From: Acidimicrobiales bacterium | GTDB lineage: Bacteria > Actinomycetota > Acidimicrobiia > Acidimicrobiales > MedAcidi-G1 | Length of the DNA stretch: 34,031 nucleotides | NCBI GenBank assembly: GCA_029577135.1 | Contig: JARQPW010000026.1 | Span: 1 to 34,031, forward strand | Direction of reading: 5' to 3' | Shown: positions 22,007 to 30,340 of the stretch, piece by piece | Layout of the letters: every line of letters begins with the position of its first letter | Position numbering within the stretch: the first letter of the stretch is position 1 | Made by a program: the position numbers and the translations under genes | Notes under the pieces: model-generated | Told to the model about the DNA's origin: nothing | What the model saw: the letters and a program-made list of their open reading frames with translations, nothing else | The model's database searches: none

Positions 22007-22035
22007 CCTGATCCCCTGACCAGTCCTCGGGCGAT
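21983..22035. terminator. Long stem-loop (17-nt arms, 2 mismatches)
   Basis: The arm 21983-21999 pairs with 22019-22035 with only two mismatches, including a 10-bp perfect core GAGGACTGGT / ACCAGTCCTC, around a 19-nt loop. It ends the small ORF 21776-22006. There is no T tract. It could be a terminator, an mRNA 3' stabiliser or part of a small RNA. Confidence 0.4.
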
Positions 22036-22040
22036 AGCCC

Positions 22041-22069
22041 AGGCGCCGGTTCCAACGGGGCCGGCGCCT
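22041..22069. terminator. Second GC-rich stem-loop (9-bp perfect stem)
   Basis: AGGCGCCGG (22041-22049) pairs perfectly with CCGGCGCCT (22061-22069) around an 11-nt loop. It is the second of two tandem hairpins between the small ORF and the PfkB gene. A factor-assisted terminator is the simplest reading. Confidence 0.4.
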
Positions 22070-22170
22070 CGGCGCGTCCGGGGCCTGTCCGAAACGTGTG
22101 TCATCGGTCGGTCCCGTGCGGCAGACTGTCCGGCCGTGGGCCAACAGGGACCGTCAGAGGAGTGCATTCC

Positions 22171-23166
22171 ATGGTCGAACCGAGCATCGATGTCGTGGGT
22201 GTCGGAAACGCCATCGTCGACGTGATCGCCGAGGTCGGCCACGGCTTCATCGATGACCACGAACTGGTGAAGAATTCGATGACGCTGATCGACCTCGATC
22301 GGGCGAACGAGCTCGAGGTCGCCATGCCGTCGGGTATCACCGCATCCGGCGGTTCGGCGGCGAACACGATGGTCGGCGTCGCCGGCTTCGGAAGGGCTGC
22401 GGCGTACCTGGGGCTCGTCGCCGCCGACGACCTGGGCGAGGCCTTCCGCAACGACCTCCGGGCGGCCGGGGTCGGCTTCGACGTCCCCGGGAAGGTCGAC
22501 GGGCTTCCGACCGCCCGCTGCCTCATCCAGGTCACGCCCGATGCCCAACGGACGCTGAACACCTACCTCGGCGTCTCCGCCCACCTCAGCCCCGACGAGA
22601 TCGACGAGGCGCTGGTCGCTTCGGCCTCCCACCTCTACTGCGAGGGCTACCTGTGGGACATGGAGCCTGCCAAGGCCGGTATTCGTCACGCCATGGACGT
22701 GGCCGGCGGGGCGGGGCGGACGGTGTCGCTGACGCTCTCGGACTCGTTCTGCGTCAACCGGCACCGCGTCGAGTGGCGGGAGCTGATCGTCGATCGGGTC
22801 GACGTGGTCTTCGGGAATGCCGACGAGTTACGGGCCCTGTACGAGGTGGACGACCTCGCGCTGGCCGCCGATGCGGTCGCCGGAGACGTCGACGTCGCCT
22901 TCGTGACCCTCGGCACGGCGGGCTCTCTCGTGGTCTCGGGTTCGGATCGAATCCGGGTGGCCGCCGACGAGCTCGACCACGGGGTGGTCGACACCACGGG
23001 TGCCGGCGACCTGTATGCCTCTGGTGTCCTCGTCGGCCTCAGCCGGGGTGCCTCACTCGAGCGCGCCGCCCGGCTCGGGAGCATCGCCGCCGCAGAGATC
23101 ATCGGCCATCTGGGCGCCCGCCCCGAGGCGGACCTGGTGGCCATCGCAGAACAGATCCTCGGCTGA
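22171..23166 (+). CDS. PfkB-family carbohydrate/nucleoside kinase
   Basis: A 331-aa ribokinase-fold kinase. It opens with DVVGVGNAIVDVIAEVGHGF, has the glycine pair ASGGSAANTM that contacts the sugar, and the C-terminal DTTGAGDLYASGVLVGL with the catalytic Asp and anion hole. The N-terminal form and NSMTLID region resemble adenosine kinase-like and fructokinase-like PfkB proteins. Nucleoside phosphorylation is plausible given adenosine deaminase and MTA-salvage genes in the window, but these lie 6-11 kb away. ATG 22171 is set by AGAGGAG. Upstream is a 165-nt stretch after the tandem hairpins with a CAGACT -10-like sequence at 22122-22127. Confidence 0.87.
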   Translation: MVEPSIDVVGVGNAIVDVIAEVGHGFIDDHELVKNSMTLIDLDRANELEVAMPSGITASGGSAANTMVGVAGFGRAAAYLGLVAADDLGEAFRNDLRAAGVGFDVPGKVDGLPTARCLIQVTPDAQRTLNTYLGVSAHLSPDEIDEALVASASHLYCEGYLWDMEPAKAGIRHAMDVAGGAGRTVSLTLSDSFCVNRHRVEWRELIVDRVDVVFGNADELRALYEVDDLALAADAVAGDVDVAFVTLGTAGSLVVSGSDRIRVAADELDHGVVDTTGAGDLYASGVLVGLSRGASLERAARLGSIAAAEIIGHLGARPEADLVAIAEQILG

Positions 23167-23214
23167 CGGATCGTGGTCCGTCGACCCGCATGTGGGGGCG
23201 TGGCGGGCGACGGC

Positions 23215-23220
23215 TAACTT
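23215..23220 (+). promoter_or_regulatory. Leaderless -10 box (TAACTT)
   Basis: TAACTT is followed by 7 nt and ATG 23228, with no ribosome site. It fixes the start of the LLM oxidoreductase. Confidence 0.5.
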
Positions 23221-23227
23221 CCCCACG

Positions 23228-24208
23228 ATGATGCGACTCGGGTACCAGATCCCCAACTTCACCTATCCGGGCGTCGGTCCTGACGGGCTGTTCGACGCCG
23301 TCGTGGCCCAGGCCCGGGCCGCAGAGGCATCGGGCTTCGACACCGTGCTCGTGATGGACCACTTCTACCAACTGCCGCTCCTGGGTCGGCCCGACGACCA
23401 CATGCTCGAGTGCTACACGCTTCTCGCCGCCCTGGCCGTGGCGACCGAGCGGGTGCAACTGTCGTCGTTGGTGACCGGCAACACCTACCGGAGTCCGTCG
23501 CTCCTGGCGAAGACCGTCACCACCCTCGACATCGTCTCCGGGGGCCGCGCCATGCTCGGCATCGGAGCCGGATGGTTCGAACTGGAGCACGACTCCCTGG
23601 GGTTCGAGTTCGGGACGTTCACCCAGCGCTTCGAGAAGCTCGAGGAGGCCCTGTCGATCATCGGGCCCATGCTGCGCGGTGAGCGTCCCACGTTCGAGGG
23701 GCGTCACTACCGGGTCGAGGACGCCATCAACGAGCCACGGCCGTTGCACCGGGTGCCGATCATGATCGGCGGTGCCGGTGAGAAGAAGACCCTGCGCCTT
23801 GCCGCAGAGTACGCCGACGAGTCGAACCTCAACTGCTCGGTGCCGGAGATCCCCCGGAAGCTCGACGTCCTGGCCGCACACTGCGAGCGGGTCGGACGTG
23901 ACCCGTCGGAGGTCTCCGTGACCCGGCTCGGGACGGTGATCATCTCCTCCACCCACGAGGGCGCCGAGGAGGCCCGACGGACGTTCTTCGCGGCACAGGG
24001 CGTCGACTGGGATGCCCTCGACGAGTCGGTCCGGTCGACGGTGATGGAGCGAATCGTGATGGGCGACCCGGACGAGGTGCGGGCGGGCGTCCAGGAGCAG
24101 CTCGACCTCGGCATCGACGGTGTCACCATCAACATGCCCGCAAACGGCCACGATCCCGAGATCGTCGCCCTCGCCGGCGAGACGCTGTCACCCCTGTTCG
24201 ACGACTGA
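23228..24208 (+). CDS. LLM-class (F420-dependent-type) oxidoreductase
   Basis: A 326-aa luciferase-like TIM-barrel protein. It has RLGYQIPNFTYPGVGPDGLF, EASGFDTVLVMDHFYQLP, the barrel segment LSSLVTGNTYRSPSLLAKTVTTLD, GRAMLGIGAGWFELEH, and PIMIGGAGEKKTLRLAAEYAD, which form the F420/flavin site in this group. The usual TIGR03560/TIGR03619-like pattern indicates coenzyme F420 rather than FMN, but the sequence cannot prove it. The substrate is unknown. The leaderless -10 supports ATG 23228; the adjacent ATG 23231 is an alternative. It is followed 57 nt later by a crotonase gene. Confidence 0.88.
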   Translation: MMRLGYQIPNFTYPGVGPDGLFDAVVAQARAAEASGFDTVLVMDHFYQLPLLGRPDDHMLECYTLLAALAVATERVQLSSLVTGNTYRSPSLLAKTVTTLDIVSGGRAMLGIGAGWFELEHDSLGFEFGTFTQRFEKLEEALSIIGPMLRGERPTFEGRHYRVEDAINEPRPLHRVPIMIGGAGEKKTLRLAAEYADESNLNCSVPEIPRKLDVLAAHCERVGRDPSEVSVTRLGTVIISSTHEGAEEARRTFFAAQGVDWDALDESVRSTVMERIVMGDPDEVRAGVQEQLDLGIDGVTINMPANGHDPEIVALAGETLSPLFDD

Positions 24209-24265
24209 GGCCCAAGGCCCGTCGACTACGGCTCGGGCCGTGAGGTGTGGAATCATCTCCTCCCC

Positions 24266-25120
24266 ATGAGCGACGGCTATTCCTGTTTCGACATCGACCT
24301 TGCCGACGGCATCGCCACGGTGACCCTGTGCCGCGGCGATGAACTCAACACGATGGTCCCCGCCTTCTGGGACGAGTTGCCCACGCTGGTCCGCGAGCTG
24401 GATGCCACGGGCAGCGCGCGGGCCATGGTCCTGGCGTCCACCGGGCGCCACTTCTGTGCCGGCATGGACCTCTCCGTCTTCTCGGGCGGAGGTGGGGGCG
24501 GGGGCTCGGGCGAGCCCGGCCGGGTCCGGGCCGACATGCGCTTGGGCGTGCTCCACCTCCAGGAGACCTTCAGCTGCCTGGAGAAGGCCCGCATGCCGGT
24601 CCTCGCCGCCATCCAGGGCGGCTGCATCGGCGGCGCCGTCGACATGGTCACCGCCTGCGACATGCGCTATGCCACCGAGGACGCCTTCTTCTGCATCCAG
24701 GAGATCAACATCGGCATGACCGCCGACGTGGGCACGCTGCAGCGGCTCCCCAAGCTGATTCCCGACGGCGTCTGCCGCGAGCTCGCCTACACGGGCCGCC
24801 GGATGACGGCGGACGAGGCGAAGGCCGTGGGCCTCGTCAACGAGGTGTTCCCCGACCACGAGGCGCTCCTGGCCGGGGTGCAGGCCGTGGCCGCCGAGAT
24901 CGCGTCGAAGTCGCCTCTTGCGATCTGGGGGACCAAGGAGATGGTTCGCTACGCCCGCGACCACTCGACCGCCGACGCCCTCGACCACATCGCCACCTGG
25001 CAGGCGGGCATGTTCCACCCGGCCGACATGGTCGAGTCGTTCACCGCCAAGGCGGAGGACCGGGACCCCGAGTTCGAGGACCTGAGGCCGTTCCGCGGCG
25101 GCATCGCCGGCGGCGTCTGA
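24266..25120 (+). CDS. Crotonase, probable dienoyl-CoA isomerase (ECH1-like)
   Basis: A 284-aa crotonase. Beyond the oxyanion motifs (RHFCAGMDLS and AAIQGGCIGGAVDMVTACD) it carries the ECH1-specific stretch FFCIQEINIGMTADVGTLQR, in which the Glu and Asp are the catalytic acids of delta3,5-delta2,4-dienoyl-CoA isomerases. This makes isomerisation of dienoyl-CoA during unsaturated fatty-acid oxidation the best prediction. An oddity is a run of seven Gly just after the first oxyanion motif, likely a flexible loop. ATG 24266 is preferred to GTG 24245. No clear leaderless -10 is present. Confidence 0.88.
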   Translation: MSDGYSCFDIDLADGIATVTLCRGDELNTMVPAFWDELPTLVRELDATGSARAMVLASTGRHFCAGMDLSVFSGGGGGGGSGEPGRVRADMRLGVLHLQETFSCLEKARMPVLAAIQGGCIGGAVDMVTACDMRYATEDAFFCIQEINIGMTADVGTLQRLPKLIPDGVCRELAYTGRRMTADEAKAVGLVNEVFPDHEALLAGVQAVAAEIASKSPLAIWGTKEMVRYARDHSTADALDHIATWQAGMFHPADMVESFTAKAEDRDPEFEDLRPFRGGIAGGV

Positions 25121-25129
25121 GCGGACCTG

Positions 25130-25732
25130 TCAGGCGGGGGCCTGCTGGTCGGGTGGCCGGAACTCCAGGGCGAGGTCGCCCAGTCGGACGAGCGTGCCGC
25201 TGACCCAACCGCCGAGGGCGCCGAAGTGGTCGTCGAGGACGGCGCCGTCCTCGAGTGCCTCGTCGTCGAGTTCGTAGGTGCCCTCGTAGGAGAACTCGAT
25301 CGCCCAGTCGGGGTCGTCGAGGCCGCGGTCGTAGATCGTCTCGACGGTGGGTCCGGTCGCCTCGAGTTCCACGTCGCCCACGGACGGGGGATCGGGCAGC
25401 ACGGCGATGACGGCCGACGGAACCGGTTCGCCGGCCAGCCGCTGGACCCGGAGCACAACCTCGACCGTGATCTGGGGCGGCTCTGCGGACTCGCCGTCGA
25501 GGGTCCACTGCCGGTATGCGGTCTGCGACCAGGTGGGCCACTCCAAAGTGAGGTCGCAGCGGACCCGTGGCGGATCGCCTTCGCCCGGGAGGCCGTAGGA
25601 GGTCTCCCACGTCAGGTCGCCGAGCATCACGTCGGCCTGGAACCGCTCCTCGAACGCCAGCCGTTCGAGGCGCGCCGCCTCGAGGGCCTCGCGCAGGGCA
25701 CCGATGGCGTCCGTGAACACGTGGTCGAGCAT
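25130..25732 (-). CDS. Uncharacterised 200-aa protein
   Basis: I do not recognise this protein. It begins with an amphipathic helix (MLDHVFTDAIGALREALEAARLERLAFEE), then a beta-rich region with Trp-containing strands (LTLEWPTWSQTAYRQWTL, VVLRVQRLAGEP) and an acidic C-terminus (LDDEALEDGAVLDDHFG, LALEFRPPDQQAPA). No signal peptide or membrane span is seen. A TACCCT -10-like sequence (AGGGTA at 25743-25748) lies 10 nt before the ATG, at slightly long leaderless spacing. It is convergent with the crotonase (9 nt) and divergent from the AlkX-type gene. Its third positions support coding on this strand. Confidence 0.75.
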   Translation of the reverse strand: MLDHVFTDAIGALREALEAARLERLAFEERFQADVMLGDLTWETSYGLPGEGDPPRVRCDLTLEWPTWSQTAYRQWTLDGESAEPPQITVEVVLRVQRLAGEPVPSAVIAVLPDPPSVGDVELEATGPTVETIYDRGLDDPDWAIEFSYEGTYELDDEALEDGAVLDDHFGALGGWVSGTLVRLGDLALEFRPPDQQAPA

Positions 25733-25796
25733 GGGACGTTCAGGGTAGACGGTGTTGCGGGCGCAGCCGGAGGCGACGACGGGCGACGTGGCGGGT

Positions 25797-25802
25797 CACA
25801 CT
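25797..25802 (+). promoter_or_regulatory. Possible leaderless -10 (CACACT) of the AlkX-type gene
   Basis: CACACT ends 7 nt before ATG 25810. It lacks the leading T of TAnnnT but has the correct spacing, and no ribosome site is present. Confidence 0.3.
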
Positions 25803-25809
25803 GCGCCAC

Positions 25810-27012
25810 ATGCCGAAATCCGACCTGTCGATCGCCGCCGCCCGCCGGCTGGCGCTGTCTGCGCAGGGCTTCGCAGATCCGGCGCCGTCGGGCCGCGTGG
25901 ACGTGCGCCACTTCCGGCGCGTCCTCGGCCGACTGGGCCTCCTGCAACTCGACTCGGTGCAGGCCGTGTGCCGGTCGCACTTCCTGCCGGTGTACAGCCG
26001 CCTCGGCCCCTACGACCGGGAGGCGCTCGACGACTGGCTGTGGCGGTCCGGCGAGATGTTCGAGGCGTGGTCGCACGAGGCCTCGGTCGTCCCGGTGTCT
26101 ATGGAGCCGCTGCTGCGCTGGTCCAGGCAACGGGCGGCCGAGGGAGAGACCTGGCCCGGCCTCCACGCCATGGCGACCGCCCAGGCGGCGTATGTGGACA
26201 AGGTCCTGGAGGAGGTGGTTCGGAGAGGGCGCCTGTTCGCCGGCGAACTGAGCGACCCTCGCCCCCGTCAGGGAACCTGGTGGAGCGGCCGGTCCGACGG
26301 TCGGCGTGCGCTCGACTGGTTGTTCCGGATCGGCGAGGTGGGCATCACGCGGACGGACAACTTCCAGAAGGAGTTCCACCCCCTGGCGAACCTGGTCCCC
26401 GAGGAGGTCCGTCGCCGACCGACGCCAGGTGGACACGAGACGCAGCGTGGCCTCCTGGAGCGGGCGGCTCGCTCGCACGGGGTTGGCACGGTCGCCGACC
26501 TGGTCGACTACTTTCGCCTCCGAACGACCGAGGCCCGGTCACGGCTCGGCGAGTTGGTCGATGCCGGTCGCCTGCAGGAGGTGTCGGTCGAGGGATGGCG
26601 GGAGCCGGCCTTCCGGCATCCGGAGGTGGTGCTGCCGCGCAGGGTCGGCGCCCGGGCGCTGCTCTCGCCGTTCGACCCGGTCGTCTGGTTCCGCCCGAGG
26701 GCCGAGCGTCTGTTCGGGTTCCGGTACCGGATCGAGATCTACGTGCCCGCCGAGAAGCGCGAGTACGGCTACTACGTGCTCCCGTTCCTGCTGGGCGAGG
26801 CACTCGTCGGTCGGGTCGACGTCAAGGCCGACCGTCCCGGCGGGCGACTGCTGGCTCGGGGCGTGTTCGCCGAGGAGGGCGTCGACCGGGAGCGGGTGGC
26901 TGCGGAGTTGAGGGTCGAACTCGAGCGCCTGGCTGAGTTCCTCGGCCTCGAAGAAGTCGTGGTCGGCCGACGGGGAAACCTTGCGGCTGCCCTGCGGGCC
27001 GCCAGCGTCTGA
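25810..27012 (+). CDS. Winged-helix DNA glycosylase, AlkX/YcaQ-like
   Basis: A 400-aa protein of the HTH_42 (YcaQ/AlkZ) family. The catalytic Q-x-D motif is visible in LLQLDSVQAVCRSHFLPVYSRLGPYD, followed by a conserved EAWSHEASVVP segment. Winged-helix modules occupy the middle (ALDWLFRIGEVGITRTDNFQKEF), with a beta-rich end (LLSPFDPVVWFRPRAERLFGF, YGYYVLPFLLGEALVGRVD). Q-x-D distinguishes the AlkX/YcaQ branch, which acts on interstrand cross-links and alkylated bases, from AlkZ enzymes of antibiotic clusters with Q-x-Q. It stands alone, so a housekeeping DNA repair role is likely. Confidence 0.87.
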   Translation: MPKSDLSIAAARRLALSAQGFADPAPSGRVDVRHFRRVLGRLGLLQLDSVQAVCRSHFLPVYSRLGPYDREALDDWLWRSGEMFEAWSHEASVVPVSMEPLLRWSRQRAAEGETWPGLHAMATAQAAYVDKVLEEVVRRGRLFAGELSDPRPRQGTWWSGRSDGRRALDWLFRIGEVGITRTDNFQKEFHPLANLVPEEVRRRPTPGGHETQRGLLERAARSHGVGTVADLVDYFRLRTTEARSRLGELVDAGRLQEVSVEGWREPAFRHPEVVLPRRVGARALLSPFDPVVWFRPRAERLFGFRYRIEIYVPAEKREYGYYVLPFLLGEALVGRVDVKADRPGGRLLARGVFAEEGVDRERVAAELRVELERLAEFLGLEEVVVGRRGNLAAALRAASV

Positions 27013-27028
27013 CCGACCCGCCTGACGA

Positions 27029-28489
27029 TCAGGTCCGGGCCCTCCGGCGGGCCGCGTAGCGAACCAGGTGGCCGAGGGCGGTGACGGCACGGTCCGCCGA
27101 GGCATAGCAGAGCCGCCCCGAGTCGCGGACGGCGGCGACCATCGGGTTGTCGGGCCGGGCCACGGCCAGTTCGGAGGCCACCAGCACGGGCTTGCCGTGC
27201 GCATCGGCGGCCGCTGCTGCGGCCTCGGCGTAGCGGCGCTCCTGGCGCTCGTGGAAGTCGACGATGCGCTCGAGGCCGTGGTCGGGGTGGAAGGGCCCGC
27301 TCCGGGTCAATGCGGCCGTGTTCCCCTGGATCCCGAGGCCGAGTTGGACGATCGCGTCGACCTCGGGGTGGGCGGCGGTGAGGTCCAGTAGGTCCGGAAT
27401 CGTGTCGCGGGTCTCGCCACCGGCCAGGTCGACCGGGTTGTTGCGGCTCCACCGGGGTGGGAGCATCCCGTCGATGGCGGCCCGGAGGTCGTCGGGCAGC
27501 GGTGCGAGCGCCAGGTCGGGGTGGGCCGTCACGGCGTCGGCGGTCACGACGCCCCAACCGCCGGCTGTGCTCAGCACCACGACCCGGTTGCCGGCGGGTA
27601 GGGGCTGGGTGGCGAAGGTCGCCGCCGCCTCGAAGGCGGACTCGATCGTGGCGGCCCGGACCAGCCCCGCCTGTCGGACCATGCCGTCGAAGATCCGGTC
27701 GTCGCTGGCCAGCGACCCGGTGTGGGAGGCGGCGGCCCGCTGTCCGCCGTCCGTGGTGCCGCCCTTGACGACCACGACCGGCATCCGCAACGTGACCTCC
27801 CGGACGCGTTCGTAGAAGGCACGACCGTCGGGGAGGCCCTCCAGGTAGCAGAGGGCGACGTCCGTCTCGGGGTCGTCGGCGAACCACTCGAGGTAGTCGG
27901 CGATGCTGGTGGCGGCGGCGTTGCCGGCGGAGACGGCTCGGCTGATGCCGATGCCGGTCTGTCCGGCGTAGTTGAGGAAGGTCGAGACGAAGTTGCCGGA
28001 CTGCGAGGCCACGGCGATGCGTCCCCTCGGCGGATACGGGGCGACGATCTGTGCGCAGAGGCCGACCGGAGGCGAGACCACCCCCTGTCCGTTGGGGCCC
28101 GCCAGGATGAGCCCCAGGTCGTCTGCCAGTGCCATGAGTCGTGCCTCGGCCTCGATGCCCTCGGATCCGGTCTCGGAATAGCCGCCGGCTGCACAGAACA
28201 CGGCCCGGACTCCGCGGGCTGCGGCGATCCGGACGATCTCCTCGTTGGCGCCGACCGGGGTGCACAGCACGAGCAGGTCGGCTCCGCCGTCGGGCAGGTC
28301 GGCGACGGAGGCGAGGACCGGGTGGCCGAGGACCTCGCCCTCCTCGCGGCCCACGGCGAACACCGGGCCGGAGAAGCCGCAGGAGAGGACGTTGTGGAGG
28401 GCCACGAAGCCGAACTTGCCCGGATGGTTCGACACGCCGGTGACGACGACGCCCCGAGGCTCGAAGAGGGGGGTGAGGTCGCGGGCCAT
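27029..28489 (-). CDS. ADP-forming acyl-CoA synthetase, CoA-ligase (alpha) subunit
   Basis: This 486-aa protein matches the alpha part of ADP-forming acetyl/acyl-CoA synthetases. It has an N-terminal CoA-binding Rossmann domain (PRGVVVTGVSNHPGKFGFVALHNVLS, AVFCAAGGYSE, LAGPNGQGVV), succinyl-CoA-synthetase-like domains (IAVASQSGNFVSTFLNYAGQ, AVSAGNAA), and the phosphohistidine segment AASHTGSLASDD. The ATP-grasp half is encoded by the overlapping upstream gene, with TGATG sharing one base, so the two form one enzyme. Direction in the cell (acid activation or ATP formation) and the acid are unknown. Many relatives are fused; here the subunits are split. Confidence 0.87.
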   Translation of the reverse strand: MARDLTPLFEPRGVVVTGVSNHPGKFGFVALHNVLSCGFSGPVFAVGREEGEVLGHPVLASVADLPDGGADLLVLCTPVGANEEIVRIAAARGVRAVFCAAGGYSETGSEGIEAEARLMALADDLGLILAGPNGQGVVSPPVGLCAQIVAPYPPRGRIAVASQSGNFVSTFLNYAGQTGIGISRAVSAGNAAATSIADYLEWFADDPETDVALCYLEGLPDGRAFYERVREVTLRMPVVVVKGGTTDGGQRAAASHTGSLASDDRIFDGMVRQAGLVRAATIESAFEAAATFATQPLPAGNRVVVLSTAGGWGVVTADAVTAHPDLALAPLPDDLRAAIDGMLPPRWSRNNPVDLAGGETRDTIPDLLDLTAAHPEVDAIVQLGLGIQGNTAALTRSGPFHPDHGLERIVDFHERQERRYAEAAAAAADAHGKPVLVASELAVARPDNPMVAAVRDSGRLCYASADRAVTALGHLVRYAARRRART

Positions 28490-29127
28490 CAGGCGGTCTC
28501 GACCAGCGCGTCGGCAGCGACCGGCCGGCCGTCGACGACGATCAGCGGGTTCAAGTCGACCGAGAGAACGCTTGCGTCCTCGGCGATCCTGGAGAGCGCC
28601 AGCAGGGTGTCGGCGAGGGCCTCGCGGTCCACGGCGGGCTCGCCTCGGAACTCGTCGAGCAGGGACTGGGCGCCGAGGTCGTCGATGAGGTCGAGGGCGT
28701 CGCCACGCTCGAGGGGAGCCAGTCGGAAGGCGACGTCGGCGACCGCCTCGGCGAGGATGCCACCGACGCCCAGCATGACGCAGGGCCCGAACTGCTCGTC
28801 GCGGACCAGCCCGGCGATGAGCTCCCGATTGCCGTGCACCATCGTGCTGACGATCAACCCGACCTCTCCGTCCTCGGGCCGGGCGGTGGCCAGCAGGTCG
28901 GTGGCGGCCTCCCCGGCCTCGTCCGGCGACGAGAGGCCCAGTCGAACGAGGCCGCGCTCGGTCTTGTGGGCGATGGCCTCGCCACAGAGCTTGACCACGA
29001 CGGGGAACCCGAGTGCCTCAGCGGCCTCAACAGCCGACCCGGAGTCGGAGGCCGTCGCCCAAGGGGACACCGCCACGCCGGCATCTTCGACGAGTCTGCG
29101 CGAATCGGCCTCGGACAGGGTGGGCAT
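28489..29127 (-). CDS. ADP-forming acyl-CoA synthetase, ATP-grasp (beta) subunit
   Basis: A 212-aa ATP-grasp protein. It starts LSEADSRRLVEDAGVAVSPWA, the usual short beginning of the beta subunit, has FPVVVKLCGEAIAHKTERGLV with the ATP-binding Lys, and ends with LSVDLNPLIVVDGRPVAADALV containing the metal-binding Asp and Asn. It overlaps the alpha gene by one base. ATG 29127 has no ribosome site. A TAGGCA-like -10 (TGCCTA at 29134-29139) lies 6 nt upstream, so the message may be leaderless. Confidence 0.87.
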   Translation of the reverse strand: MPTLSEADSRRLVEDAGVAVSPWATASDSGSAVEAAEALGFPVVVKLCGEAIAHKTERGLVRLGLSSPDEAGEAATDLLATARPEDGEVGLIVSTMVHGNRELIAGLVRDEQFGPCVMLGVGGILAEAVADVAFRLAPLERGDALDLIDDLGAQSLLDEFRGEPAVDREALADTLLALSRIAEDASVLSVDLNPLIVVDGRPVAADALVETA

Positions 29128-29160
29128 CGCGAGTGCCTAGCACGCGCCGGCAGTCGGTCG

Positions 29161-30276
29161 TCAGGTGGGCCGGGGCTCCCCGTCGACGCCACCGAGTTCG
29201 GCCAGTTCGGCGTAGCCGGGCTTGATGACGTCCTCGATGATGGCGAGGCGCTGGTCGAAGGGGGCGAAGGCGCTCTTCATGCCGTTGATGGTGAGCCAGC
29301 GGAAGTCGGCGAGTCCCCACCCGAACGCGTCCCGGAGGGCCTCGAACTCGGAGCTCATCGATACCCCGCTCATGAGGCGGTTGTCGGTGTTGACGGTGAC
29401 CCGGAATCCGAGTAATCGCAGGGTGCCGATCGGATGGTCGGCGATCGAGGCGGCGGCGCCGGTGTGCACGTTGGAGGTTGGGCAGAGCTCGAGCGGGATG
29501 CGCCGGTCGCGGACGAAGGCGGCGAGGCGCCCCAGCCGGTGGGAGCCGTCGGCGTCGGTGGTGATGTCGTCGACGATGCGGACGCCGTGTCCGAGCCGCT
29601 CGGCGCCACAGAACTGGATCGCCTCCCAGATGGAGGCTGGACCGAAGGCCTCGCCGGCGTGGATCGTGAAGTGGAAGTTCTCGCGCTGGAGGTACTGGAA
29701 CGCCTCGAGGTGCAGCGTGGGCGGGTAGCCGGCCTCGCGTCCGGCGATGTCGAAGCCGACCACGCCGCGGTCCCGGTACTGCACGGCCGTCTCGGCGATC
29801 TGCAGCGAGTCGGTGTCGGTGCGCATCGCAGTGAGGAGCGTGCCGACCGTGAGTCCCGTGCCGGCAGAGCCCTCGGCGAGTCCGGCCAGCACCGCCTCGA
29901 CGACCGCGTCGAGGGCGAGGCCCTGCTGCGTGTGGAGCGAGGGGGCGTACCGGACCTCGGCGTACACGACCCCGTCGGCGGCCAGGTCGGCGGCGCACTC
30001 GGCAGCGACCCGGTGACAGGCCTCGGCGTGCTGCATGACGCCCACTGTGTGGGCGAAGGTCTCGAGGTAGAGGCCGAGGTCGCGCCGGTCGGCGCCGCGG
30101 ACGAACCAGGCGGCCAGTTCGTCGACGTCGTCGGTGGGAAGGCCGTCGTAGCCGTGCAGGTCGGCCAACTCGATGACGGTGGCCGGACGGAGGCCGCCGT
30201 CGAGGTGGTCGTGCAGGACCACCTTCGGTGCTCGCCGGATTGTCGCCGGATCGGGGGTCGTGGCTGCTTCCTCCAT
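29161..30276 (-). CDS. add: Adenosine deaminase
   Basis: A 371-aa adenosine deaminase. It has the metal ligands [11 protein letters not shown] (His22, His24), the helical lid [33 protein letters not shown], the catalytic [15 protein letters not shown] (His and Glu), GHGVRI and the final [16 protein letters not shown] with the zinc-binding Asp. It converts adenosine (or deoxyadenosine) to inosine in the cytoplasm. A much longer upstream reading frame exists on this strand but overlaps the divergent deaminase gene. ATG 30276 is supported by TAGCCT 5 nt upstream. It is divergent from the MTA/SAH deaminase-like gene with 64 nt between. Confidence 0.92.
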   Translation of the reverse strand: MEEAATTPDPATIRRAPKVVLHDHLDGGLRPATVIELADLHGYDGLPTDDVDELAAWFVRGADRRDLGLYLETFAHTVGVMQHAEACHRVAAECAADLAADGVVYAEVRYAPSLHTQQGLALDAVVEAVLAGLAEGSAGTGLTVGTLLTAMRTDTDSLQIAETAVQYRDRGVVGFDIAGREAGYPPTLHLEAFQYLQRENFHFTIHAGEAFGPASIWEAIQFCGAERLGHGVRIVDDITTDADGSHRLGRLAAFVRDRRIPLELCPTSNVHTGAAASIADHPIGTLRLLGFRVTVNTDNRLMSGVSMSSEFEALRDAFGWGLADFRWLTINGMKSAFAPFDQRLAIIEDVIKPGYAELAELGGVDGEPRPT

Positions 30277-30281
30277 GGGGC

Positions 30282-30287
30282 AGGCTA
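30282..30287 (-). promoter_or_regulatory. Leaderless -10 box (TAGCCT, minus strand) of adenosine deaminase
   Basis: AGGCTA on the plus strand reads TAGCCT on the minus strand and ends 5 nt before ATG 30276. It is the same hexamer used before the pepN leader. Confidence 0.45.
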
Positions 30288-30327
30288 CCGAACCGCCGCT
30301 GGCACGGGAAAGGCCGCTTGTGCGAAC

Positions 30328-30333
30328 TAGCGT
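30328..30333 (+). promoter_or_regulatory. Leaderless -10 box (TAGCGT) of the MTA/SAH deaminase gene
   Basis: TAGCGT is followed by 7 nt and GTG 30341. It excludes the in-frame GTG 30320 as the start. Together with the box at 30282-30287 it forms a compact divergent promoter pair. Confidence 0.5.
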
Positions 30334-30340
30334 CCGGTCG

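Noticed and set aside
21635-22144. 169-aa minus-strand ORF in the pepN-PfkB spacer
   Set aside because: The translation is Pro/Arg-rich and shows no domain. It also crosses both strong hairpins or their flanks, so coding is unlikely.
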